Shown here in pieces: positions 43,489 to 53,597 of a stretch of DNA of 64,000 nt. The notes below the pieces were generated by a model. The model was not told where the DNA came from. It ran no database searches and worked only from the letters and a program-made list of their open reading frames with translations. This stretch comes from Neoceratodus forsteri (taxonomy: Eukaryota > Chordata > Ceratodontiformes > Ceratodontidae): NCBI GenBank assembly GCA_016271365.2, contig CM028131.1, positions 172,550,501-172,614,500 on the forward strand. Reading direction: 5' to 3'. The stretch's first letter is position 1. Every line of letters begins with the position of its first letter. The position numbers and the translations under genes were made by a program.

Positions 43489-44753
43489 TTCATTTCTCTT
43501 TTCAGAGAAATCTTTTGTCTGAAACCTGGGGCTAACTGGTTTTGGTGGAAGCAGTGGGGGTTTAGCTGCCCTGAAGGCACGCTTTTCCCTTTCTGCACTG
43601 CCATGCCTGACCCATTCGCTCTCAGAGCAGGTCTGTTCTTGGCACAGCAGTCTGAGAGTTCAGCAGCCTCTTGCACTGTTTTGGGATCTCAGTCCTCCAG
43701 CCAGGATTTCAGCTCTGCTCGGCATGCCCAGAAAAACTGTTCTAACAAAATCATATTTTCAATTTTATTAACAGAGTTTGCTCCAATTCCTTCCCACCAA
43801 TGTTTTAAAAACTGACGATGTCTCATGGCTAGCTCCTCATAGCTCATGTCAGGGCCTTTCCGGAGTTTACAGAATTTAGCTTTGTATGATTCAGCAGTTA
43901 ATTCAAATTTCTTTAACAGTGCAGCTTTAAGTTTGCTGTAATCATCACTGTCCTCATTGTCCATTTGACCCAATGCATCCTGAGCTTTCTCGATAAGTAG
44001 CGGGGGTAGCTGGAAGCTCCTGGACTCCCTAGGAATTTTAGCCCGAATACAAACTTTTTCAAAAGAATTTAAAAATGCATCCATATCCTCCCCCTCTTTA
44101 CATTTGGTTATCAATTTGGAATTCAATTTGTAACCCAGTCCTGTAGTCCCAGTTAAACCCTTTAAACCCAAGCCACTTACCTGCTCTGGTGCTGGTGGTT
44201 GGAGTTGTAGCTTCTCCAGTTCATGTTGCCTCTGGTGCTCACACTCCTCACAGTCTGCATCTCGGTGTTCTCGCTCCCTCTTCTCCTCTGCAGCTCACCA
44301 GTGCTCACTCTCCTCACGGTTTATGTGTCTCTGTTCACGGTACCCCGTCTCCTCTGCAGCTGTCTGGCACTCATGGTCCTCATGGTCTGCCTCCCGTTGT
44401 TCACGGTCGCTCTCCCTCTTGAATGCCAGCTCCATTCTGCACAACTCAATTTGCAGCCTGAGTACTTCTGAATCCAGGATACTGGTGACCTTCCCCTGCT
44501 GCTGTGGCCCTTCTCTGACAGTGGCCCTGCTGTCATCCTCACCAGATCTGGACACTGCACTGGCCGCTAGCCCTGCCACATTCATGGTTTGGTCCCTTAC
44601 AGTCACTGTCTGTGACTCAGTGCTCTGGGTATCTGCTACCATCAGGACATCCATGAGGTTCTGTTTGCTGGCTTTCACCTCGAACAGGACTCCTCTGTCC
44701 CCGCACAACTGCATTAAGTAGTCTACAGTGCATGTGCTGTAGTTGGAAGCCAT
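43473..44753 (-). pseudogene. SCAN-like gag of Gmr1-type element
   Basis: Structural protein that packages element RNA. The frame begins 'MASNYSTCTVDYLMQLC' at 44,753, and its charged middle ends at a TGA at 44,292-44,294. It reopens in the same frame at 44,171-43,689 with 'MDAFLNSFEKVCIRAKIPRE' and 'DDYSKLKAALLKKFELTAES'. The segment 43,895-43,692 reads 'SYKAKFCKLRKGPDMSYEEL...IENMILLEQFFWACRAELKSWL', the spacing and residues of a SCAN domain. A second in-frame TGA follows at 43,686-43,688, and the frame continues to 43,473. SCAN domains of vertebrate zinc-finger proteins are thought to come from Gmr1-like gag, which supports the classification. Confidence 0.85.
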
Positions 44754-44823
44754 CTTCTTCTCTAACTACGGCTACTCTGACTTGCACTTTAGAAAAAAAA
44801 ATAAAACGGGTAGGAACTTTAAC

Positions 44824-45644
44824 CTTTTCCCAGTTTGGTATTACCATATAAGCTCATGCACAGTGTTGTCACACTCTTAACCATCCACGCATCACAGGCA
44901 AAAACAGAAGGACGTGGAAGCCACAAATAGTCTATTTAAAAATTAGATGTTTACTTAAAAATAGATAGGAATGTAAAATGTAAAACACAGAACAATATGT
45001 CACAAAAATATACAATCATTTAAAAAAAAACAAGATTTTAAAAGTGCAATTTCCTACCACCAGACAATTAGACGATCTATATAATGTATCTCTTACAGTG
45101 CTGCTAGCATGTAGTAGCTTTCAGAGTCCAAACATTTGTGTTTTAATGGAAAATAGAATACTGTTTAAAAACTGGCTTTGCCAACCTCTTTGCATGAGGT
45201 CACCTAGCTCCTCCCTGTCAGAATATAAAAAAATATATCTATGTGAAACAGGATGTCTTATCAAAGTACTAAATTCTGTGACCTCAGCACAACTCATTTT
45301 CTTTAAATGACTTTCTTTGATCTATGAGCAGCTTCCCCTTTCCAGTACATTAAAGAAACATTTATGACTTCGCACTAAGGTGTCATAACCTGCTATTCAT
45401 CCTCTAAACATTATAAAAGTTTATGATTTCCCATTCTAGCAGCTGACAAGCTACAATTAAGCTAGATAAACGGGAGATGCTTATTTTAGGCTTCTTCTAG
45501 CCTGTAATTATCTCCTGGCCTTCCAGGTAACACCTATTAGCTAAAACCACAGACTATCAGCATCTCTCATATGAGACATTCAATAGCACATTTTTATATT
45601 ACAAAAATCATAGATTAATCAGAATCAGCCGTCTGATTGTCACA
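44824..45644 (-). repeat. 5' LTR of Gmr1-type element
   Basis: About 821 bp, the intact partner of the split 3' LTR. In element sense it begins TGTGACAATCAGAC at 45,644 and ends at GGGAAAAG near 44,824. It presumably holds the promoter and polyadenylation site; no individual motif is claimed. Differences from the 3' LTR include a small deletion near 45,545, so the insertion is not recent. Confidence 0.9.
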
Positions 45645-45649
45645 CTTAC
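45645..45649. repeat. Target-site duplication of Gmr1-type element (right)
   Basis: CTTAC, identical to 36,668-36,672. Confidence 0.75.
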
Positions 45650-45694
45650 CACACCAAGTTGGTATGCTACTCTGAGAAAACTTGTCATAGGAGT
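45650..45694 (+). repeat. LTR-like repeat X, right part (probable)
   Basis: Sequence between the target-site duplication and the start of CR1 text at about 45,695. It should be the continuation of 36,366-36,667. Confidence 0.35.
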
Positions 45695-45999
45695 GGCTTC
45701 CTCCTTTCCTTTCACTAGGAGGCATGCACTAAAACTCGAGGGTGACAGATTTAAAAGTGACATCTGGGGGAAATTCTTTACAGAGAGGATGGTGGGGTCA
45801 TGGAACAGACTGCCTGAATGGGTGGTGGGGGTTGATTCAGTGGGTAGATTAAAAAAAAGCCTGGGATAGATACATGGGCCTAACCTACAGGAGGCAGACA
45901 GAAAATGGAGGTTGGAGGTCTTCGGGGTGGGGGGGTACTCGGACAGACTAAATGGACCATGGAGTCATTTTCTGCTGTCAGATTTCTATGTTTCTGTAT
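45695..45999 (+). mobile_element. CR1 3' end fragment
   Basis: 'gaggcatgcactaaaactcg' then 'ttctttacagagaggatggt' and 'catggaacagactgcctgaa', ending in 'gatttctatgtttctgtatg', a slightly mutated CR1 tail. It is about 300 bp and noncoding apart from the last codons of ORF2. Confidence 0.8.
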
Positions 46000-47429
46000 G
46001 TAAGAGGTTTTCACCCGTCAGAAAACTGATTAGCATTATTAGTAGCCTGCTTCTAAAATGCTGCTCATGGCTCAGCCTTTACAATGCTTAACTGGACTTG
46101 CCCTAATATGGCCACACCCTCAAAAGCCCTGTGGTGCTAGCATGCTGCCAATATGTTCCCTGCACATGTGCAAAAGTAACCAGAAAAAGGATGTATTTCA
46201 ACCTGGTTTCTTAGAATGCTAAATTTCTTTGATAAGGTGTGTCTGTACTGGCAAATGTAGTTTTAACTACAATACTTATAGAAGCTAAATGAACATACTT
46301 GTGTAGAGCCCCAAAGTAAGGGAGTAAAAGAATGGGGGCACCACAGAAATAGAGGGGGATTAGCCTGCCCCAAGGGTCCCTGTGGTGTTGTGGCACATTT
46401 AGGGCTGAGTTCTGGGTCTCCAGGTTCACTGTTTATTCCCCCAGATAATCGTCAGACAGGGCACTCTTTTAAAGGGAAAATAAAGTTTTTTTTTCTCACT
46501 GCTGCCTACTTGCTCCATTCCAATCCCCCCCCCGAGCGGGCAGCACAAGAGTGGGCACCCACACGCTGAAACCGCTGTTCCTGGCCAGTGCGTGGTACCC
46601 AGTTTGAATCCTGGTCATTGGTTTGGGGCACGGGCTTGGGGTTCCAGAACCAGAACCATGTGCACCTTTTAAAAAGAAGAAGAGCTGTTTTTCAGCAGAT
46701 TGTGCTGGGCTGTTGAAGAGGAGGGACCTAAAGAGTGTGACAGAGACAAGGTACTTACTTGGTGGTTGAAGCAGTCTCGTCGACTCTGCAATGGTACCCT
46801 CTCCTCCACCAGTGAAGACTCCTGTTGCTACTGCTCCTGTGCTGTGTTGAGGTCGAAGTCCAGTGGTTCCCCAACAGAAGGATCCTGTCCCAGATGATGC
46901 GGTGTGTGCTCTGTATTGCCCCATTTTTTATTTTTGTTGCGCCCGGTATTAAAAAGTTTAAATTCCGGTACCTCATCGACGGCAGAGAAGAGCCTTGTCA
47001 TTGACCGTCGAGTGTCAGAAGACCCGCAAGGCCCACTGCTATCTGCCACACTGCCTGTTCTCCTTCCACGGTTCCCTCCCACTGCCAGAGATCTCCCTCC
47101 TCCTGCATCAGCTTCACCCCTGGCCGGGGTGTTGAGTCATCAGTAGCACTGAAAAAGAGTGTTACCACCTAATTTAATAAAAAAAAGTGTTATTTTGTTT
47201 AGTACTCAGACCACTTCAAGAGAGGCAGAGCAGAGGCGGGACTGCCCAGAGCCATGGATCATTAAATATTAATTCTGGGTGTGGCAACACTCACAGGGAG
47301 GGGCCAGCCATAGAGGCCCTTAGTGGATTTATTAAAAATTCATAAGTGGGGCAGAACAGAGGTGGGGCGGCCCTGATAAATGACAGAAAGGTCTTGAGCA
47401 GGCCTACAGGACTAAAAAGGCAATTTATG
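46000..47429. other. No recognised element
   Basis: Holds a T run (46,485-46,496), a C run (46,526-46,533) and several overlapping frames up to 142 codons (46,924-46,496 minus) without known motifs. Opposing frames around 46,830-47,150 suggest GC-rich sequence rather than a gene. A degraded DNA transposon is possible but unsupported. Confidence 0.3.
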
Positions 47430-47715
47430 CCCTAGAATTAAAGGGGCAACATTAGGCCAATGGTTTGAAGGGGCAGCAAATGCCCCCAAGTAATTAAGAG
47501 GGGCAGCCTTAGGTCCACAGTGATTAGAGGGGGCATCCAGGCTCCTAGTGTTTAAAGGGGTAAGCCACATTTAGCCCAGATAAAAAGAGGCTCTGCCAGT
47601 AGGCCCACTGTGTTTTAGGAGGGGCAGCACAGCCATCCAAGGAGCCGAAAATTCTAAGGGTGCTCTGTCACTAGCCCCACAATAGTTAGAGGGGTCCAGC
47701 AGTTACAAGGGCAAG
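47430..47715. repeat. Degenerate minisatellite, ~45-bp unit
   Basis: Repeated 'gaggggcagc' / 'aggcccacagtg' / 'gttagagggg' blocks with irregular spacing. Confidence 0.5.
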
Positions 47716-47944
47716 GGAGGCCCAGAGGGAAGAAGAGCCTTTATCCAGGAGTTTGCCAGGGATAGCCAAGTCCTGGTACAAAAAGGACCCACAAGTGCAG
47801 TACTTTTATGAAGGGTCAGCGAAAAGAAGGCTGCTTAGCACACAACTGCTATCTATTGACTGTTAATTGATGAAATGTGTACTTACTAGTGTCTGAACTG
47901 TTGTGTTGATTGTGAAGTACCAAGACTGTGTTGTTACTGGAATT

Positions 47945-48305
47945 TAGGTTATTTGCTCCTTCAATGAAAAATTGCCCTGGAACTCTAGTTATTGCCCCTG
48001 AAAAGAACAATTGCCCTGGATTCTGGAAATTTGCCCCGTTACTGGCAAATTGCTCCTACAATGAACAATTGTCCCAGATTCTGGTAATTTGTCCCTGATC
48101 CTGGCAAATTGACCTTGCAATGAAAAATTGCCCCAGATTCTGGAAATTTGCCCCACTCCTGACAAACTGCCCATGCAAAGAACAATTGCCCTGGAGTCTG
48201 ATAATTTGCCCCTGTTCCTGGCAAATTGCCCCTGTAATTAACAATTGCCCCAGATTCTGGAAATTTGCCCCTGTTCCTAGCAAGTTACCCCAGCAATGAA
48301 CAGTT
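47945..48305. repeat. Minisatellite, ~60-bp unit, six copies
   Basis: Unit: 'gaacaattgccccagattct', then 'ggaaatttgcccctgttcc', then 'tggcaaattgcccctgcaat'. Copies at about 47,960, 48,006, 48,064, 48,124, 48,180 and 48,240. Because 60 is divisible by three, the minus strand stays open across the array (for example 48,355-48,056), giving repeat peptides such as 'GANFQNLGQ' that are probably not translated. Confidence 0.85.
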
Positions 48306-50780
48306 CTCTTGGTGCAGTGTGGAAGTGTATCTGCCAGCTTTATTGATGCCAACATATGTGTATAGACTCAATCTTCGGCCATGATACTGCTGTATGGTGT
48401 TGCCTGCCATCCTACTTCTACGGAATCAGTCTGCACCTGGAGGAAGATGTCCTTCAACATCTCCCTTCTCCAGAAGGTATCTGCCCAGAAGATCCTTGAT
48501 CACATTCCAGTCATCCACTGAAGTCAAGTACACCGAGGTTGAGTAACTCGAAGCCCGTGCAAGTTGCATCCTCCATTTCTTGTTTTCGTCAGTTCAAAGT
48601 GGAGTACGCTGAAGCCCAGGGGCATTGCTTCTGACATTTCATTATCGTCTCTTGGTTCCTGATCCTGATGTCCTGAAGTTGGCTGCCCTCTGAAGAGGGT
48701 GCTTGTCCTGGAAGAACCTTGTCTGTGTCCCCTGGTCATTCGCTGCAAGTCGAGTCTGTCGAAGCCCTGTGTGGAACATGTTCACCATTTTGTTGTTGTG
48801 TTCCAGTCTCCTCCTGTGCTGACATTTCAGAATCATCCATCTTCACCTCAAATTCTTCTGGTTCCTGGTTGCATCAGAATTTCCACAGCATTGTCCAGTT
48901 CTTGTTAATCCTCCAGTGGGTTCATCACCAAGAATCTTCCTTGTTCTTTTCCAACCTTGGTGGCCCCAAAGTGGGTTTTGGCCAAGGAGCTTTCTTCAAC
49001 TAGTTTGATTCTGATCGCCCTCCAGTGGGCTTATTCCAGGAATCTGTTTCACTTGTTCTTTTATGCTGGCAGCATCAGAGAGAATGGGTTTTATGCCGAG
49101 AAACCTCACCACCCCAGTGGCCTTAGCTAGGTCTGTGCTGGGATCATAATCTGAGTGTCATATGAAACTCAGTTATCCTTATTTTCTGTAGCTACCAACT
49201 CCACTCGATGGTGCACACAATGACTTCAGCTACAATTGGACTCTGTAGGGTCTTTGAGTGTACATTGATGTAATCAACCTAAGTCAGTGGTTCTAAGGTC
49301 TTCCAAAAGGGTAGTTATTGTATTACGATACCTTAGGCAATACTAAAGGTGACATACAGCATTGTACTACTATACCACAAGTAATTCTAAAAGTAACACA
49401 GAGTATAGTGGCACTAGGCCAAGGTGCACCTCCGAACAGTTCTGTTTCTTAGAATACGATTTAGTTACCTGGTTCTGAAACCTGAATTCACAGAGATCCA
49501 GTAACTGTACAGTAGTGTTTTATGAAAATTGCCTATTCATTAATGTTATATTTTTCCCCTCCTGTGACCGTGTCATCCTACCCCTGTTGCTGAATTAAGC
49601 CCAGTGGGTATCAAACTCATTGGACGACTCCTGCCTCTCCTTGTTGGGTAAATTCTATTTATCCTTACTCATTTGAACCCTGGTGCTCATCACCACCACC
49701 ACAGCAGAGCACCATACTTGCATAATTGTTTTTTGATTTTACAGGTGGGCTACCATACAAATTTGATTAGAAGACACCCTTGAATATAAATAGCAGCCTC
49801 TAATCATGACAGATAAAATACTTAGAAGGGACTTATGCACCATACTGACAACATGTTTTTTTTTTCTTCAGCTGCTGTTTAATTGCATCATCTCTCTGTG
49901 AATTTAATCCCTGGAAGCATAATCGTTATTGTATTTCATATGATCTCACTTGATGTTTATGTTTATTTTGTTATGGAGTAGACCATTAATATTGTACAGT
50001 AGTACTTCAAATCCAAGACGTGTTAAAAATAATGAAAGACATAATTTTTTAGGTCTACTTTTAATACTAAGTTTTGCCTTTTTTCACTTTTTTCCACCTG
50101 TTGTTAGGAGTTGACAAACTTATAGGTCAGTGCAAGGTATCCGTGAATTGTACAATTACAAAAATAAAAAAAAAATACGATATCTCTTTTAGAGATCTAC
50201 TGGTAGGCTTACCTAGGTAGTGGTGGGTGAATTCAGAAAACTTAGCAATGCAGAGAAATTCACAAATTTGCCCAAATTCATAAATTTAATCCACAAGGCA
50301 AAGTTCAACTTAGCCTTGCAGCTAGAACTTTCAGTGCTGTCTTATGAAGAAAGTTGGTATTAAGCCAGCTCTGAATCTTTGTGCCCCAAAACCTTTTAAA
50401 AAGCATTTAAAACATGAAGTCATTTCAATAAAAGCACTCCATAATGTGTCTTGTGTGCCCTGTGACTCTAAATTACCAATTATTTGTGGTATTTTTTCTG
50501 ATTCAGTTACTTTAAAGTTGTAGTTTTGTTTTCTGTATTGTGTGTATTGAGGCAGTTCTGTGTGGGTAGCTAGCAGCACGCAAATGGCAGCCTTTTCTGA
50601 CTTAGCAGCACTAATGCTTTTGTAGTCAGTGTCTGTGTGAATTATTTTTCCTGTTTTCTGTGGTTTGCATTTTTTTTATTTTAATATTTTTTTCTTTCTT
50701 GGGAGGGCAAAGGAGTAGGGCACTCGAAAGTAAAGAATAAAAAGAGAATAGGGAATAAAGGGCACAGATAGAAGATTTAA
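48306..50780. other. No recognised gene or element
   Basis: 48,510-48,790 has loosely repeated 'gaagcccgtg', 'gaagcccagg' and 'gaagccctgt' blocks, and 48,905-49,060 has two 'ctccagtggg' blocks, hinting at an eroded minisatellite. The rest is AT-rich and featureless to me. Confidence 0.3.
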
Positions 50781-51560
50781 TACCATGCACACCACCATGG
50801 CAGAGCTCTGTCATACCCTCCAGCAGCTTCTACTGATTGGAAATAATAATTTTAATATCTTTCTCCACCTTGGTAAGCCACCAATGAAGGTCCCCAACTT
50901 CCTTGCTTGGGGTGGTGAGCACAACTGCTGCTACTGCAGGTGGTGGTGCCAGTGCTGCTGGTTCAGGAGGAGCTTGAACTTCAACAGAGGGTGCTGCCAC
51001 TTCCACAGGGTGTGCCCGCCACACCACTGTGATGCTGGAACTTCCCTAATATCCCCCATGAACCAATGCTGGCACAGATGTGCCACCACCTCCAGCACCC
51101 CCGCTCACTGCTTCCTTCTGCTTTTCTTCCCACTTGGCCTGGTGATTTGCCATGAGATGAGTTCTCTGGCCTCCAGTACTCATGTGGGTCCCCTGCTTGA
51201 CCCGGTGGACACATTTATTGCATAGATTGCAAGTAACCACACTGTGGTTACTAGGGTCACAGGTAAAAAAAGACCACACAAGAGATGACTTGGGTATGGG
51301 TGACATGGGTGGGGGGTGCTGCCACTGGATAAACAGAGGGCTTCTCTGCGGGGTGGAAGATTGTGCCAGTGGTTGTGGAATCATGATGGGGGGCACAGGG
51401 AGTTCTTGCCCTTCCATTTCTTCCTCCTTCTCTGCTGCTGCTTCTGATAATCTGGGACTGGGGCAATACTAACGTCCTCCTACTGCTGTGGGTGTGGCCC
51501 AGTTGGAGGATAAGGTGTGGGGCTGCTGATGCTGCACTGGTAGAAGGAGGAGTTAAGGTG
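50780..51560 (-). pseudogene. BED zinc-finger fragment, hAT-transposase-like
   Basis: The frame 51,417-51,046 (123 codons) has at residues 44-96 'SSLVWSFFTCDPSN', 'TCNLCNKCVHRVKQGTHMST' and 'RTHLMANHQAKW'. It shows the aromatic start, CxxC (residues 63 and 66) and H-x4-H (87 and 92) of a BED finger, encoded at about 51,288-51,130. BED fingers sit at the N-terminus of hAT transposases and of domesticated ZBED proteins, where they bind DNA. Low-complexity Gly/Ser/Pro residues surround it, as is common in that region. No hAT catalytic core or terminal inverted repeats were found, so this is a fragment. A domesticated exon is possible but unsupported. Confidence 0.65.
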
Positions 51561-51899
51561 CTATTCGGGGGAGCTCCCCAAGAAACTCAGACTGATGAAG
51601 ATGGATGACCCAACCATGGATGCGTGTGAATACCACGATGACCATGCTCCAAGAAATCAAAACAAGGAAAGACAGAGAAAGTGAGAGATACAAAGAGAAA
51701 ACAGTTAAGACAATGAGAAAAATAAAAGTATCTAAAAGGTATAAAAAATGGAGTCTGTCTATCTTTAGAGACAATCTAAATATTGAAAAAAGATCTCATT
51801 CAGTACTACAAGACTAAGTTCCTAAGAAATACCAACTGAAAACAGACATATAAAAACATACAAATTAAAACATATTTAAATTCCCATAAGATAACACTG
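51561..51899. other. A/G-rich spacer
   Basis: Purine-rich stretch at 51,650-51,740. No gene seen. Confidence 0.3.
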
Positions 51900-53597
51900 C
51901 AACTTTAACAAGCTCTAAATCTGTCAATCTTTGGGATTCAGGGATAAACCATGTTTCAGTGACAGAGATGTGGTTCAAAGAGAACCACACTTGGGATGTT
52001 GTAATCCCAGGCTACACTCTGTATTGGAGGGACTGAGAAGGCAAAAAGGGTGGAGGTGTGGCAATCTATGTCAAGGATGTAATAAATGCCATTGAGATTC
52101 AGGGGACTAACAACAATACTGAGTCCCTATAGGTAACCCTCGGCGCAGGAGATAAAACCCTAATACGGGTGGGAATAGTTTACAGACCCCATTACAAGAA
52201 ATAGAAAGAGATAAGGAGCTTCTTGAAACAATCCTTACGATGGCTGACACGAGGTGAACTACTGCTTGTAAGAGACTTCAGTCTGCCTTATGTGAACTGG
52301 GTCTCCTACACAGCCTCGTCAGAAAAGAGCAAGGAATTCCTCATTGTTCTGCAAGAGGTGGATCTAACATAGATAGTAGATTCACCAACAAGGGAAGATG
52401 CAATCCTAGACCTTGTGCTAACAAACAGCACAAGGATATCTGATGTTAAAGTAGGAATCAATTTGGGTTCCAGTAATCACAGATCAATATGGTTCACAGT
52501 CAACAGACAAGAAGTCACCAGCCACACTAAACTAAAAATCCTTAACTTCAAAAATGCAAACTTCAAGATGAAGTCCACCTTTTCAAGCCTGTACAAAAAC
52601 ATAAAAGATGGAGACGTCGAGGAGACATGGACAGGATTGCAGATGTCATTAAACATTGTCACAGCAAAATACTCAAAGGTGATCAGTCAAATCAAAAGAA
52701 GGAGAAAATCTCTCTGGTTTACGAAAGAGGTGGCATTGAAAATAAAATAAAAGAAAAAAGCCTTCAGACAGTATAAAGAAACAAAGAAAGACTGTGATAG
52801 GGAAGAATACAGGACCAAGCTCAAAGAGGCCAGGAAGGCAATCAAGGTAGCCAAAGCACAAACTGAAGAACAACTGCTGCAGAAATTAAAAGGGGCAACA
52901 AAACCTTCTATAGGTATATCCAGGAAAAAGAAAGACCGGGGGGGGGGGTAGTCAGACTAAGAAACAAGGAAGGACCTCAGGTGGAGTATGATGCAGAGAA
53001 AGCAGAAGTATTAAATGAATACTTCTGCTCCGTTTTTACAAGAGAACAGTTTGGTAATGGTTCAACACTAGCTACTGGTCTCCACATCCAGGAAGCAGAC
53101 ACAAGTTCCTTTACAAAAGAGAGGGTCTAATGGACCAGACAGAATTCATCCTTGGGTATTGAAAGAGCTTAGGGAGAAACTTTCTGCTCCATTGGCTGAA
53201 CTCTTTAATAAATCACTGTAGAGTGGACAAGTACCAGTGGACTGGAAAAAGGCCACTGTGCTACCCCTACACAAGAACAGAAGCAAGGAAGAGGCAGGGA
53301 TCTACAACCCTGTCAGCCTCACCTCAATTGTGGGAAGAATTATGGAATTGTTGCTAAAGGAAAGGATAGTGACATATCTGAAAACCAGTGGAAGACTAGA
53401 CCCTAAGTAGCATGGCTTCACAACTGGTAGGTCATGCCAGATGAAGATGATAGAATTCTTTGACTGGATGACAAAAGTAGTAGACCAAGGCAGGGCAGTA
53501 GATGTTGTATATCTAAACTTTAGTAAGGCCTTTGATTCTGTCCCCCACAGGAGGCTTATTAACAAACTGGGAAATGCAGGTGTAGGAGATAAAATTG
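51900..53597 (+). mobile_element. CR1 LINE, 5' part, interrupted at 53,597
   Basis: Plus-strand CR1 from the endonuclease. 51,950-52,480 covers the endonuclease ('ISDVKVGINLGSSNHRSIWF', with SNH for SDH), 52,500-52,990 the linker, and 53,000-53,597 the RT fingers and palm start ('AVDVVYLNFSKAFDSVPH', with catalytic Asp replaced by Asn in YLNFSKAFD). It breaks at 'gataaaattg' and continues in frame at 55,065. A ~35-bp deletion near 53,128 is not shared by the related piece at 53,650. Confidence 0.85.

Larger units (their letters stand above)
36673..45644 (-). mobile_element. Gmr1-type Ty3/gypsy LTR retrotransposon
   Basis: A complete but inactive LTR element on the minus strand, about 6.5 kb after removing a nested 2.4-kb L2. 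Order in transcription sense: 5' LTR (45,644-44,824), gag (44,753-43,473), zinc knuckle and protease (43,488-43,174), integrase (42,712-41,450), RT (41,400-40,471), RNase H (40,440-40,105), polypurine tract (39,955-39,942), 3' LTR (39,941-36,673). Integrase lies before RT, unlike normal Ty3/gypsy elements and like Gmr1. LTRs start TGTG. I see no TGG-type primer-binding site right after the 5' LTR. CTTAC duplications flank it. Confidence 0.92.

Noticed and set aside
46496..47146. Host gene exon in GC-rich stretch
   Set aside because: Frames are open on both strands with no domain or convincing splice sites.
48056..48355. 99-codon minus-strand repeat protein
   Set aside because: Produced by a 60-bp minisatellite whose period is a multiple of three; no start context or domain.
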